A stretch of 64,000 bases of DNA from Acidobacteriota bacterium (GTDB taxonomy: Bacteria > Acidobacteriota > Blastocatellia > RBC074), in the NCBI GenBank assembly GCA_016196035.1, contig JACPYM010000095.1:1-64000 (forward strand), written 5' to 3'. The notes under the pieces were generated by a model. That model was not told where the DNA came from. It saw only the letters and a program-made list of their open reading frames with translations, and did not search any database. Shown piece by piece: positions 12,035 through 21,606 of the stretch. Made by a program: the position numbers and the translations under genes. Position 1 is the first letter of the stretch. Every line of letters starts with the position of its first letter.

Positions 12035-14452
12035 ATGAACACCTTCTGGCAAGACCTGCGCTACGGCGCGCGAATGTTGATGAAACAGCCCGGCTTCACG
12101 TTGATCGCCGTTGTTACGCTGGCGCTGGGCATCGGCGCGAATACGGCGATTTTCAGTGTGGTCAATGCGGCGCTGCTGCGCCCGTTGCCATACGTCCACG
12201 CCGAACAACTGGTCGCGGTCTTTGTGCGCACGAACAGCGACCCGCGCGAATATGTCGCGTGGCCTGATTTGCTGGACTGGCGCGCGCAGAACCGGTCGTT
12301 TGCCCAACTGGCGGCTTTCGTGCCGCAGAGCGTCAACCTGACCGGGCGCACCGGCAGCCAGATCGAACCGGGCCGGGTCATCGGTGGTTTTGTGAGCGCC
12401 GATTTTTTTCCCATGCTTCAGGTCACTGCCGCACAGGGGCGCGCCTTTTTGCCCGGCGAAGATGTGACGGGCGCTGAGCGCGTCGCTGTTGTCAGCTATG
12501 AAACCTGGCGCGACCGGTTTGGCGCTGATCCGCAACTGCTCGGCCAGACGCTGACGCTCAACAATCAACCGTTCACGGTCGTGGGCGTCCTGCCAGCGGG
12601 CTTCCGCGCGCCTTATTCCGAAATTGAGGTGTGGCTGCCGATTCAGCATTACCCGAATTTTTCGCTCGACCGCAAGGTCACGAGCGCGGGCGTGTTCGGA
12701 CGGCTCAAGCCGGGCGTATCCATGCGGCAGGCGCAAACCGAGATGGATACGATTGCCGCCCGCCTGGCCCAGCAATATCCCGAAACCAACAAAGAGCGCG
12801 GCGTCAATCTGGTTGGTTTGCAAACGCTGCTGGCCGAGCAATTGAAACCCGCGTTGCTGGTATTGTTCGGCGCGGTGGGCTGCGTGCTGTTGATCGCCTG
12901 CGCCAATATCGCCAACCTGTTGTTGAGCCGCGCGGTCGGGCGTGCGCGTGAACTGGCCTTGTGCGCCGCCTTGGGCGCCAGCCGCGCGCGCCTGTTGCGG
13001 CAACTGCTGACCGAAAGCCTGTTGCTGGCGCTGGTGAGCGGAGTCATCGGGCTGCTGATCGGCGTCTGGGGGATGGAGGCCCTGGCAACCAGCAGCGCCG
13101 TCAATTTGCCGGGGCTGTTTGAAATCAAACTCGATCGCGCGGTGTTCGGGTTCACGCTGGGCGCGGCGCTGTTGACCGGTTTGGTTTTCGGCTTGTTGCC
13201 GGCCTGGCGTTTCTCGCGGCCTGACCTGAACGAAGCCTTGAAAGAGGGCGGGCGGACGGCGGGCGCGCAACCTTCGCGCAACCGCTTGCGCGGATTGCTG
13301 GTCGTCGCTCAGGTCGCGCTCTCGCTGGTATTGCTGGTGGGCGCGGGGTTGATGGTCAGAAGTTTTGCGAACCTGCTCGGCGTTGATCCGGGCTTCGATG
13401 CGCACAATGTGCTGACGCTGGAATACCGCGTGCCGCGCAACAAATATCCCGAACCGCAGCAGCAATGGCGCTTTCACGAACAGGTGGTCGCGCGCGTGCA
13501 AGCCCTGCCCGGCGTTGAATCTGCCGCCGCCGTGGGCGCGATTCCGCACGGCGGAAATTCCGGCACCTCCGGGTTTACTCTGCCTGAGCGCGCGACACCG
13601 CCCGCCGGTCAGGAACCGCGCGCGCAAACCAATCGCGCCGATCCGCACTATTTCCGCACCCTGAAAATTCCGGTCTTGCAGGGCCGCGTTTTCACCGCGC
13701 AAGATCAAGCGCAAACGCCGCCTGTGATCATCATCAACCAAACGATGGCGCGGCAATACTGGCCGGCGGGCGAGGCCCTCGGGCGGCAGGTGCATCTGTT
13801 GTCCCCGGACGTCACGGCCACGGTTATCGGCGTCGTCGGCGACATCCGGCATCTCAGCTTGGACGAACCCGCGCAGCCGCAAATCTATCTGAACTACGCG
13901 CAGCAGCCGCACATCTTTGCCTCGCTGGTGGTGCGCACGCGCGGCGATGCCAACAGCTTTGCCAACGCGGTGCGCGCCGCTATCTGGTCGGTGGACAGCG
14001 AACAGCCCGTTTGGAAAGTGCGCACGCTCGAATTCCTGCTGCAACGCTCGTTAGGTGGGCAGCGATTTCTGCTGCAATTAATCGGCGCGCTCGCCGGCCT
14101 GGCGCTGCTGCTGGCGGCGGTCGGCATTTATGGCGTCATCGCCTATGCGGTCAGCCAGCGCACGCATGAGATTGGCATTCGCATGGCGCTGGGCGCACAG
14201 CGGCGCGACGTGTTGCGGCTGGTGCTGGGGCAGGGCCTGAAGCTCGTCTTGCTCGGCGTCGCACTCGGCATGGCGGCGGCGTTCGCGCTGACGCGGCTGA
14301 TGAACACCCTGTTGTTTGGTGTCGGCGCTACCGATCCGTTGACCTTTGGCGTCGTGGCGCTGCTGTTGTTGCTGGTTGCGCTAGCGGCCTGTTGGTTTCC
14401 CGCGCGCCGTGCGCTGGGCGTTGAGCCGCTGATGGCGTTGCGCGGTGATTGA
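12035..14452 (+). CDS. ADOP-family FtsX/MacB-like permease (copy 3)
   Basis: An 805-residue ADOP permease with the standard layout: [18 protein letters not shown] at the N-terminus, a helix at about 20-42, MacB-like periplasmic core, FtsX block near 265-385, middle helix ([19 protein letters not shown]), second periplasmic part, and a terminal FtsX block. The ATG at 12035 is chosen over one 42 bases upstream because AGGGA lies nine bases before it and the product starts like its paralogues. It follows the sigma gene on the same strand after 224 bases that contain small tandem repeats but no gene. In acidobacterial genomes such permeases often sit beside kinase/sigma modules; whether this sigma controls it is a guess. 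Confidence 0.93.
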   Translation: MNTFWQDLRYGARMLMKQPGFTLIAVVTLALGIGANTAIFSVVNAALLRPLPYVHAEQLVAVFVRTNSDPREYVAWPDLLDWRAQNRSFAQLAAFVPQSVNLTGRTGSQIEPGRVIGGFVSADFFPMLQVTAAQGRAFLPGEDVTGAERVAVVSYETWRDRFGADPQLLGQTLTLNNQPFTVVGVLPAGFRAPYSEIEVWLPIQHYPNFSLDRKVTSAGVFGRLKPGVSMRQAQTEMDTIAARLAQQYPETNKERGVNLVGLQTLLAEQLKPALLVLFGAVGCVLLIACANIANLLLSRAVGRARELALCAALGASRARLLRQLLTESLLLALVSGVIGLLIGVWGMEALATSSAVNLPGLFEIKLDRAVFGFTLGAALLTGLVFGLLPAWRFSRPDLNEALKEGGRTAGAQPSRNRLRGLLVVAQVALSLVLLVGAGLMVRSFANLLGVDPGFDAHNVLTLEYRVPRNKYPEPQQQWRFHEQVVARVQALPGVESAAAVGAIPHGGNSGTSGFTLPERATPPAGQEPRAQTNRADPHYFRTLKIPVLQGRVFTAQDQAQTPPVIIINQTMARQYWPAGEALGRQVHLLSPDVTATVIGVVGDIRHLSLDEPAQPQIYLNYAQQPHIFASLVVRTRGDANSFANAVRAAIWSVDSEQPVWKVRTLEFLLQRSLGGQRFLLQLIGALAGLALLLAAVGIYGVIAYAVSQRTHEIGIRMALGAQRRDVLRLVLGQGLKLVLLGVALGMAAAFALTRLMNTLLFGVGATDPLTFGVVALLLLLVALAACWFPARRALGVEPLMALRGD

Positions 14453-14492
14453 GTTGCCGCCGGCGGTTTCATTGTCGCTAACTAAAATCTTT

Positions 14493-14576
14493 GCCGCAGA
14501 GGCACAGAGACACGGAGGAAGACGGAGAACGGTGCCAACGCTGTGAAAAAGCCCTGTGTCTCCGTGCCTCTGTGGC
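14493..14576. repeat. Imperfect inverted repeat (GCAGAGGCACAGAGACAC type)
   Basis: The left arm 14493-14516 and right arm 14555-14576 match with a few mismatches and would form a hairpin downstream of ADOP copy 3. It could serve as a terminator for that gene, though there is no clear T-run after it. Confidence 0.6.
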
Positions 14577-14617
14577 TAAGCTGTTCGTGTCTTGCGTAAG
14601 TTCTGATGAGGTTTGCC

Positions 14618-15100
14618 ATGTTTTGTCCCTCTTGTGGCGCTGAATCTGATGAAGCCTGGCGCTCGTGCCGTCGTTGCGGCGGCACGAGCGCCGTTTCGGC
14701 AAACGCGGCTGCGCCTGCAACACCGCTGGTGCAACCGGTGCCGCGGGACTGGCTCATTCCGCTGATCAACGCCGCCGCCGCCGTCAGCCTTGCCGGGATC
14801 GGCATCGGCGGGCTGGCGATCATTCTCGGTTATCTGGAAAGGCTGCTGCGTCTGGAAGTCCCGCTGCAAGCCGCCTTGCTGGTGACGCTGGGCGGCCTGC
14901 TTGGCTTTTTCATGGTCATCGGATTTATCAGTCAGCAGCTTTTCCGCAGCCTGCATAAGCCACAAGCAGCGTCTCAACCTGAGCCGCGTTTCGCCGAGGC
15001 CGAACCGCAGGCCGCGCGGCTCAACAGTGCAGAGGCCGCCGCGGCCAGCGTCACCGAACACACGACCCGTCATCTGGAGGGAGAGTTATGCAAGCGTTGA
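14618..15100 (+). CDS. Small zinc-ribbon membrane protein
   Basis: A 160-residue protein starting MFCPSCG, with a CxxC...CxxC zinc ribbon (Cys3, Cys6, Cys17, Cys20) joined to two probable transmembrane helices at about residues 47-72 and 83-107, then an Ala/Glu-rich tail. The start at 14618 puts the ribbon at the extreme N-terminus; an ATG 12 bases earlier is also possible. Its last 13 bases overlap the start of ADOP copy 4, and the Shine-Dalgarno site for that permease lies inside this gene, so the two are very likely translationally coupled. The function is not recognised; zinc-ribbon plus membrane-helix proteins of this kind are common and poorly characterised. Confidence 0.75.
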   Translation: MFCPSCGAESDEAWRSCRRCGGTSAVSANAAAPATPLVQPVPRDWLIPLINAAAAVSLAGIGIGGLAIILGYLERLLRLEVPLQAALLVTLGGLLGFFMVIGFISQQLFRSLHKPQAASQPEPRFAEAEPQAARLNSAEAAAASVTEHTTRHLEGELCKR

Positions 15101-17517
15101 TGCAAGACCTGCGCTATGGCGTGCGCATGTTGCGGAAGAACCCCGGCTTCGCCTTGATCGCAGTTTTTTCGCTGGCGTTGGGGATTATGGCGACGACGGC
15201 GATGTACAGCGTCATTCACGCCGTCATTCTCGACCCGTTCCCGTACAAAGACGTAGACAAGCTGATGAGCGTCAAGGTGTGGAGTCCGCACGAGCGCGGC
15301 TTTCGCACTTACTATTCGACCGATCAATTTCTGGAAATCGCCGAACGCAGCGCAATCTTTGAAGGCGTGATCGCTTCGACCATCAGCGATGTGTTGTGGA
15401 CGGATGGCGCGGAGCCGCAACGCTTGCGCGGCAATTTCGGCACGGCCCGGACGTTTCAAGTGATGGGCGTGCCGCCGCTGCTGGGGCGCACGTATACGCC
15501 GGAAGACGCCAACACCGCAGCCGCGCCGGTCGCGGTGTTGGGCTACAAATTCTGGCGGCGGCAATTCGGCGGCGACCCCGGCGTCATCGGCAGGGAAATG
15601 CGCTTGAACGACCAAGTCCGCACGGTGATCGGCGTGATGCCCAAGCGGTTTATGTGGCGCGGCGCCGATGTGTATCTGCCCGTGGTGCTCCGGCGCGGGC
15701 AAACGGTCGAAGGCATTCGCAGCGTGCATTTGCTCGGACGGTTGAAACCCGGCGTCACGCCCGCACAAGCCGAAGCCGATTTGCGCCCGATTATCGCCGA
15801 TCTCAAGCAGCGCGAACCCGATCAGTTCCCGCAACAATGGCAAGTCGGCCTGCTATCGTTCAAAGAAACTTTTCCCAGCGCCATCCGCGAAAACCTTTGG
15901 ATTCTGTTCGGCGCGGTCGGACTGTTGTTGCTGATCGCCTGTGCCAACGTCTCGAATCTGTTGCTGGCTAAAGCGGGCGAGCGCCGCAAGGAAATGACCG
16001 TGCGCGCGGCGCTGGGCGCAAGTCGTGGGCGCATCATCCGGCAGTTATTGACTGAAAGTCTGCTGATTGCCGTGACGGGTGGCACGCTGGGCGTTTTGCT
16101 CGCCGTCTGGAGCTTGCAGGCAATCTTGAAAATCGTCCCGCCCAACACCATCCCCGATGAAGCCGAAGTCACACTCAACATGCCGGTCTTGCTCTTTGCG
16201 CTGGCGGTCTCGGTGCTGACCAGCATGCTCTTTGGCCTCGCGCCAGCCTTGCACACGGCCACGCACGATTTGGCGAACCCCTTACGCGAAGCGGGCCGCA
16301 GTATGGCTGGTAGCCGGCGGCAGGCGTTCTTGCGCAAGAGTCTGGTCGTCGCCGAAGTTGCACTTTCGCTGCTGTTGCTGGTGGGCGCGGGGCTGATGAT
16401 CCGTAGCGTGCTGGCAATGCAAAACGCCGGCCTCGGCTTTCGCACCGACCGTGTGTTGACGATGCGCGTGCCGCTGCCCGAAAAGCGTTACCCCGACCGT
16501 GCGCAGCGCGTGGCGTTCTTTCAAGACGTGTTGCGCCGCGTGCGTGCTGTGCCGGGCGTTGAGGCCGTCGGGTTGAATCTGGGATTGCATCCGTTGGGCA
16601 GCATGGGCGCGGCAGTCGAGGTCAGCGGCGCAGCGCAACAAGACGCGCGTGCGGCGATGATTCATCACACCAATGCCGATTACGCCAAGGCAATGGGGAT
16701 CACGCTGTTGCAAGGCCGCCTGTTTACGGAAAGCGAAGTGGACGGCCAGCGGCAACTGGCGCTGGTCAATCAAACCTTCGCGCGCAATCGGCTGCCCGGG
16801 CGCGATCCGCTGGGCCAAGTCATTCGCATTCCGCGCCTCGCCCAGGCTCCGTTCAAAATCGCCACCGACTCCTTTGAAATTGTCGGTGTCGTGAAGGATG
16901 CGCAGAATCGGAATTTGAATCAAGAGATCACGCCCGAAATCTATATCCCGTTCACGCTGGCCGGGGCGGCGGATCGGCTGGCTGTCCTGGCGCAAGGCGA
17001 CCCGTCGGCGCTCACCCGCGCCGTGCTCAACCAAATTCGCGCGGTGGACGCCCAGCAACCCGTCACCAATGTGATGACCATTGACGGCGTGTTGCAGGAA
17101 TTCTTTTACGCTGATCCGAAATTCAATCTCGTGCTCTTTGCGGTCTTTGCGGCCTTGGGGCTGACGCTGGCGGTGATCGGCGTTTACGGCGTGATGTCCA
17201 GCGCGGTCGCCCAGCAGACACAGGAAATCGGCTTGCGGATGGCGTTGGGCGCCAGCCCCGGCGCGGTTTCGGGCATGATCATCAAACGTGGCGCGAGGCT
17301 GCTGGCGACGGGGATTGGCGTGGGGCTGCTGGGCAGTCTGCTGGCAACGCGCTTGCTGAAAGGCTATGTCTGGAATCTTTCGGCCTTTGACAGCTTTGAT
17401 CCGCTGACCTTTGGCGCGGTCGCCTTGCTCTTGCTACTGGCCGGATTGCAAGCCTGTTGGTGGCCGGCCCGGCGGGCGGCGCGCATAGACCCGTTGGTGG
17501 CGTTACGGATGGAATAG
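15088..17517 (+). CDS. ADOP-family FtsX/MacB-like permease (copy 4)
   Basis: An 809-residue ADOP permease beginning MQALMQDLRYGVRMLRKNPGF, with an N-terminal helix at about 20-42, MacB-like periplasmic core, FtsX block near 265-385, middle helix around 420-440, second periplasmic part and terminal FtsX block. It differs from the others by a longer loop before the last helices (KGYVWNLSAFDSFDPL) and ends ARIDPLVALRME. The GGAGGGAGAG site lies inside the preceding zinc-ribbon gene, which overlaps by 13 bases, suggesting one transcript and a possible functional link with that small membrane protein. Confidence 0.93.
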   Translation: MQALMQDLRYGVRMLRKNPGFALIAVFSLALGIMATTAMYSVIHAVILDPFPYKDVDKLMSVKVWSPHERGFRTYYSTDQFLEIAERSAIFEGVIASTISDVLWTDGAEPQRLRGNFGTARTFQVMGVPPLLGRTYTPEDANTAAAPVAVLGYKFWRRQFGGDPGVIGREMRLNDQVRTVIGVMPKRFMWRGADVYLPVVLRRGQTVEGIRSVHLLGRLKPGVTPAQAEADLRPIIADLKQREPDQFPQQWQVGLLSFKETFPSAIRENLWILFGAVGLLLLIACANVSNLLLAKAGERRKEMTVRAALGASRGRIIRQLLTESLLIAVTGGTLGVLLAVWSLQAILKIVPPNTIPDEAEVTLNMPVLLFALAVSVLTSMLFGLAPALHTATHDLANPLREAGRSMAGSRRQAFLRKSLVVAEVALSLLLLVGAGLMIRSVLAMQNAGLGFRTDRVLTMRVPLPEKRYPDRAQRVAFFQDVLRRVRAVPGVEAVGLNLGLHPLGSMGAAVEVSGAAQQDARAAMIHHTNADYAKAMGITLLQGRLFTESEVDGQRQLALVNQTFARNRLPGRDPLGQVIRIPRLAQAPFKIATDSFEIVGVVKDAQNRNLNQEITPEIYIPFTLAGAADRLAVLAQGDPSALTRAVLNQIRAVDAQQPVTNVMTIDGVLQEFFYADPKFNLVLFAVFAALGLTLAVIGVYGVMSSAVAQQTQEIGLRMALGASPGAVSGMIIKRGARLLATGIGVGLLGSLLATRLLKGYVWNLSAFDSFDPLTFGAVALLLLLAGLQACWWPARRAARIDPLVALRME

Positions 17518-17645
17518 CTCCGTTCGAGGTGAAATGTCGCTGGGCGCGTAAACAAATCTGCGCAACCTGAAACCTTTCTCCGTGGCGTGTCCCTTACTGC
17601 AAACCTGTCCGGTTCGTCTCAATGTAAAGCGGAGGAGAAACCACC

Positions 17646-20066
17646 ATGCAGACTCTTTGGCGAGACTTGCGCTACAGCGTGCGAATGCTGCTCAAACAAC
17701 CGGGCTTCGCCGTCATCGCGGTGCTCACCCTGGCCTTGGGCATCGGCGCGAATACGGCGATGTTTAGCGTGCTCAATACGTATCTATTCCGCGCGCTGCC
17801 ATATCCGAATTCCGCGCAACTGATGCGCGTCTATCGCACTTCGATCCATTCGCAAAGCTGGCCGCATTCGCCCGCCAGTTTTATGGATCAGCGCGAAAAG
17901 AATACGGTCTTTGAGCGCATGGTCGCGTTTAACGGCATCAGCCCGAATCTGGCCGAAGAGGGCGAAGCCGCCGAGCGTTTGCAGGGCATGGCCGTCACGG
18001 CGGATTTCTTTCCGGCCCTGGGCGTGCCTGCTGCGTTGGGGCGCGTCTTTACCGCCGCAGAAGATCAACCGGGCGCGAGTCAGGTCGTCGTGCTTAGCGA
18101 CCGTTTCTGGCAACGGCGTTTTGGCGCAGACCCGAACATCGTGGGGCGCACGCTGCGGCTGGATGGCGAAAATATCAAAGTCGTGGGCGTGATGCCGCCC
18201 GGCTTCGATCATCCGTTGCTGTGGGACACGGTGGATGTGTGGCGGCCTTTGGCGTTTGCCGCCGACCAGCGCCAGAATCGCGGCAATAACTTTTTGCGCC
18301 TCTTTGCGCGCCTGAAACCGGGCGTCTCGCTCGCCCAGGCGCAGGCCGCGATGAATGTATTGGCGGCCAACCAAGCGCAAGAACATCAAGAGAATCGCAA
18401 TGAAGGGCTGCGGCTGGAACCATTGCAACGCTCTGTGTCGGATGACATCGGGCGCAAAGTCATGTGGTTTGTCTTTGGCCTCGCGGGGTTTGTGTTGTTG
18501 ATTGCCTGCGCCAACCTCGCCAATTTGCAACTGGTGCGCACGGCAGGACGCGCGAAAGAATTGGCGGTGCGCATGGCATTGGGCGCTGGGCGCTGGCGTT
18601 TATTGCGGCAATCGCTGACTGAGAGTTTGGTTATCTCGTTGCTGGGCGGCGCGCTGAGTTTGCTGTTTGCCGTGCAAGGCGTTGATTTCATCAGCCAACG
18701 CCTGTTTAGCGAATTGCCCGGCGCGGCGGTGACGCTCGATTATCGCGTGTTCGGCTTTGCGTTGTTGTGTTCGGTGCTAACGGGGCTGCTTTTCGGCGTT
18801 GTTCCCGCGTGGCTGGCCTCGCGCACGAATGTCAACGAAGCCTTGAAAGACAATCTGCGCGGTTCCTCCGCCGGGCGCGGGCAACATCGTTTGCGCCACG
18901 CGTTGATTATTGGCGAAGTCGCCTTTGCGCTCGTCTTGCTGGCAGGCGCTGGCTTGTTCTTGCGCGGGCTGTATCGCTTCACCAAACACGATCCAGGCTG
19001 GCAGGTGGATGGCTTGTTGACGGCGCAGATCGGGTTACGCGGCGCGAACTATGCCAAACCGCCGCAACGCCTGGCGTTTTATCAGCAACTGGAAGAACGC
19101 CTGCGCGCGCTGCCCGGCGTTGAACAGGTGGCGCTGTCGAATTCAAATCCGGTCTGGGGCTTTAACAGCAGCGGTTCGTTCCGCATCGAAGGCCAGCCCG
19201 TGCCGCAAGCCGGTCAATGGCCCGAAATCTATTTCGAGCCGGTCAGTACCGACTATTTCAACACGCTCGGCGTGCGGCTCAGCGCCGGACGCACCTTCAC
19301 TGCCGCCGACACCAGCGACAAAGCGCCGGTCATCATCATCAACGAAACGACGGCGCGCCGTTTCTGGCCCAACGAAAGCGCCATCGGCAAACGCCTCGGC
19401 AGGCCCGGCGACAACCCCAACTGGCACGAAGTCGTCGGCGTCGTGAACGACATGGCTTTTCCGGCAGACCTAAGCGAACCGTATACGCGCTTCCAGGGCT
19501 TTCGTCCTTTAACACAATCGCAGACCAACAGCGTCGTCATCACTTTACGCAGCACCACGCCGCCCGAAGCGCTCGTGAACACGCTCCGCGCCGCCGTGGC
19601 GCAACTCGATCCGGCGCAACCCGTGCACAGGCTGCGCACAGCGCGCAGCCTGGTCGAACAAGGTTTGGGCAGCATCGCACTGCTCAGCACGCTGCTCGCC
19701 GCTTTCGCGGCCTTGGGACTGGCCTTGGCGGCCATCGGCATTTACGGCGTCATCTCATACACCGTCGCCCAGCGCACCGGCGAAATCGGCATTCGCCTGG
19801 CCTTGGGCGCGCAATCCAAAGATGTGCTCTGGCTGGTGCTGGGCAAAGGTGGACGGCTGATTCTGCTGGGCGCGCTGCTGGGCATTGCGGGCGCGCTGGC
19901 CGAGGCCCGCTTGCTCGCCGCAGCCATTCCAACCTTGCCGACGCGCGATCCGCTGACCTTGGCGCTCATCACCTGCGCCTTGGTGCTCGTCGCGTTCTTG
20001 GCCTGTTATCTGCCCGCTCGACGTGCGACCAAAGTTGATCCGCTGATTGCGTTGCGCTACGAGTAG
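17646..20066 (+). CDS. ADOP-family FtsX/MacB-like permease (copy 5)
   Basis: An 806-residue ADOP permease starting MQTLWRDLRYSVRMLLKQ with the same two-FtsX-block layout as its paralogues; the middle helix is IGEVAFALVLLAGAGLFLRG. The C-terminus KVDPLIALRYE is family-typical. The terminal block (ALAEARLLAAAIPTLPTRD) departs from the [16 protein letters not shown] consensus of copies 1 and 3, so it is a more divergent copy. A strong GGAGGAG site lies about 12 bases before the ATG. It follows copy 4 by 128 bases on the same strand. Confidence 0.93.
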   Translation: MQTLWRDLRYSVRMLLKQPGFAVIAVLTLALGIGANTAMFSVLNTYLFRALPYPNSAQLMRVYRTSIHSQSWPHSPASFMDQREKNTVFERMVAFNGISPNLAEEGEAAERLQGMAVTADFFPALGVPAALGRVFTAAEDQPGASQVVVLSDRFWQRRFGADPNIVGRTLRLDGENIKVVGVMPPGFDHPLLWDTVDVWRPLAFAADQRQNRGNNFLRLFARLKPGVSLAQAQAAMNVLAANQAQEHQENRNEGLRLEPLQRSVSDDIGRKVMWFVFGLAGFVLLIACANLANLQLVRTAGRAKELAVRMALGAGRWRLLRQSLTESLVISLLGGALSLLFAVQGVDFISQRLFSELPGAAVTLDYRVFGFALLCSVLTGLLFGVVPAWLASRTNVNEALKDNLRGSSAGRGQHRLRHALIIGEVAFALVLLAGAGLFLRGLYRFTKHDPGWQVDGLLTAQIGLRGANYAKPPQRLAFYQQLEERLRALPGVEQVALSNSNPVWGFNSSGSFRIEGQPVPQAGQWPEIYFEPVSTDYFNTLGVRLSAGRTFTAADTSDKAPVIIINETTARRFWPNESAIGKRLGRPGDNPNWHEVVGVVNDMAFPADLSEPYTRFQGFRPLTQSQTNSVVITLRSTTPPEALVNTLRAAVAQLDPAQPVHRLRTARSLVEQGLGSIALLSTLLAAFAALGLALAAIGIYGVISYTVAQRTGEIGIRLALGAQSKDVLWLVLGKGGRLILLGALLGIAGALAEARLLAAAIPTLPTRDPLTLALITCALVLVAFLACYLPARRATKVDPLIALRYE

Positions 20067-20083
20067 TCGGTAGTCGGTAGACC

Positions 20084-20237
20084 TTAGCGGGATTAAGCAA
20101 CGAACAACCACGGGGCACACGGGGCGCACGGGGAACTCAAGGAAACCTCCACGGAGGAAGAGTTTTGATCTGCCGCCCCGCTTTGTGTTTTCCCCGCTTT
20201 CCCCGTGTGCCCCGTGGCTAATTCCTCTTCCCGCTAA
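20084..20237. repeat. Inverted repeat after ADOP copy 5
   Basis: Inner arms CCACGGGGCACACGGGG (20108-20124) and its exact complement at 20201-20217 are enclosed by TTAGCGGGA at 20084 and TCCCGCTAA at 20229-20237. The element fills most of the gap between the convergent permease and P-loop kinase genes. It could act as a two-way terminator or be a dispersed repeat. Confidence 0.7.
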
Positions 20238-20290
20238 TGTCTAGTAATCAGTAAGTGGGAGATCGAATGGTTTGGAAAATACGATGTGTC

Positions 20291-20815
20291 TCAGCCGCCG
20301 GAATGCGTGTGGCTGAGGGTTTGGAAGAAGCGCTCAATCTCCGCCGTGGACTGCAAGATCAACGCCTGTTGGTGGGGAGCAAGTTGTGCGAGTCGCGCCA
20401 GCAACTTGGGTTTGCGTTGCGCCGGGTAATGCCAAATCCAACTGAGGAATTCAAACGAGAGTTGCTCCGGGCAGCCGGGCGTCATGTCCGGGCGTGTGCG
20501 ACCCCGGTATTGCACGTAGCGCTTGAGCACGCGCCACAAACACAAGCTGCGCGGCAAATCCAAAAACACCACCGTATCGCAGGCCGCCAGTCGCTGTTCC
20601 AGTGTCCCGCCATAATTCCCGTCCATAACCCAGCGCTCGCCTGCCAGCAACCGCGCGACGGTGGCGGCCCATTCCTGCTTCGGTGGTTCGACCCAGCCCG
20701 GCTGCCAGTACAACGCATCCAGATGGAGCAGCGGCAACCCCGTCGCCCGCGCCAAGCGCGCCGCGAACGTGGATTTGCCCGCGCCACCTGAGCCGATTAC
20801 CAACACTCGTTTCAT
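20291..20815 (-). CDS. P-loop nucleoside kinase-like protein (FlaR/topology-modulation type)
   Basis: A 174-residue P-loop NTPase. The Walker A motif GSGGAGKST is at residues 8-16, followed by HLDALYWQPGW and WVMDGNYGG, the signature of the adenylate-kinase-like group annotated as DNA topology modulation protein FlaR-related. VVFLDLPR provides the Walker B-like strand and RxxxR residues follow, as in nucleotide kinases. The biochemical substrate in this subfamily is unclear and the topology name is historical. No close operon partner: palindromes lie on both sides. Confidence 0.82.
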   Translation of the reverse strand: MKRVLVIGSGGAGKSTFAARLARATGLPLLHLDALYWQPGWVEPPKQEWAATVARLLAGERWVMDGNYGGTLEQRLAACDTVVFLDLPRSLCLWRVLKRYVQYRGRTRPDMTPGCPEQLSFEFLSWIWHYPAQRKPKLLARLAQLAPHQQALILQSTAEIERFFQTLSHTHSGG

Positions 20816-20836
20816 CGGGATTACTTCAAAGGTCTG

Positions 20837-21006
20837 GATCAGTTTGCAATTGTGTTTATGTGAGCAGTAGGCACCGGAGCGGTACCGCGCGCGTGAGCAA
20901 GCGGCGCGTCAAGCTTGTACCAATGGCTGAACCGCCAAACCTCCGCTTGCTCACGCGCGCGGTACCGCCCCGCAGGTTCCCGTACACTGAAGTGAAAACC
21001 GATCTA
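20837..21006. repeat. MITE-like inverted-repeat element, copy A
   Basis: One of five related elements (others at 31705, 45609, 51207, 62807). The inner arm CCGCGCGCGTGAGCAAGCG (about 20885-20903) pairs with its complement at about 20944-20962, flanking a loop containing CGTCAAGC. Outer ends: GATCAGTTTGCAATTG on the left and GAAGTGAAAACCGATCTA on the right (20989-21006). It fills the gap between the P-loop kinase start and the SnoaL-like gene end. It has no coding capacity, so any movement would need a transposase in trans. Confidence 0.85.
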
Positions 21007-21031
21007 ATACGTGCGGCTGCGATTGAACCGC

Positions 21032-21451
21032 CTACATCCAACCGAGTTCTTTCAGCGCCCAAGGGGCATTCCATACTTTCACCATACCCGCGACTTTATT
21101 TTCGTCGTTCATCGTCAACACATAGACATAATCGGTATGTGTTTCTTTGTTGGTGGGCGGGACAGGGCCACCTTCGCCCGTATGCCGGGCGTGGTAGGTC
21201 GCAAAGAAAATGGCCGTGTTGGTCGTCTCGTCAAAAGCCGCCGCATGCAAGTCGTAGGTGGCCCCCGGTGCGGTGATAGTTCCGATGGCCGCCATCCAGT
21301 CACAATAAGCTTGAATCGTGGTGATCCCGGCCAGCGGCTCACTCTGTGCCCTGAATGATGCGCCCTCCGCAACATACGCTTGGCACCCTTCCCAGCCTGC
21401 TGGAGCTTCGCAGGCAGCAAAGAATTTCTTGGCGTTTTCAAAAGCAGTCAT
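21032..21451 (-). CDS. SnoaL-like (NTF2-fold) protein
   Basis: A 139-residue protein of the NTF2-like/SnoaL superfamily: an N-terminal helix (FENAKKFFAACEAPAGWEG), an AGITTIQAYCDWMAAI helix, then beta strands including FFATYHARHTGEGG and the late MVKVWNAPWALKELGW. Such small cone-shaped proteins bind or isomerise small hydrophobic ligands, but catalytic residues vary and no specific reaction can be assigned. An AGGAG site precedes the ATG at 21451. Probably cytoplasmic, monocistronic. Confidence 0.75.
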   Translation of the reverse strand: MTAFENAKKFFAACEAPAGWEGCQAYVAEGASFRAQSEPLAGITTIQAYCDWMAAIGTITAPGATYDLHAAAFDETTNTAIFFATYHARHTGEGGPVPPTNKETHTDYVYVLTMNDENKVAGMVKVWNAPWALKELGWM

Positions 21452-21606
21452 CTTGTCTCCTTACTTGGTTTGGTTGAAGTGATACACCGAATCGTAGCGG
21501 GTTGTTCTTTAGCGCCTAACACCGCATTCATCTGGGCGGCGACCTCTGCTACCAAACCTATCGGTTACGGCAAGCCGCTCCGGTTGAACGGATGTTATCC
21601 CATTTC

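Noticed and set aside
12008-14044. A 678-codon minus-strand open frame
   Set aside because: Antisense to ADOP copy 3, with a Gln/Arg/His-rich composition typical of shadow frames; similar shadows lie opposite all ADOP copies.
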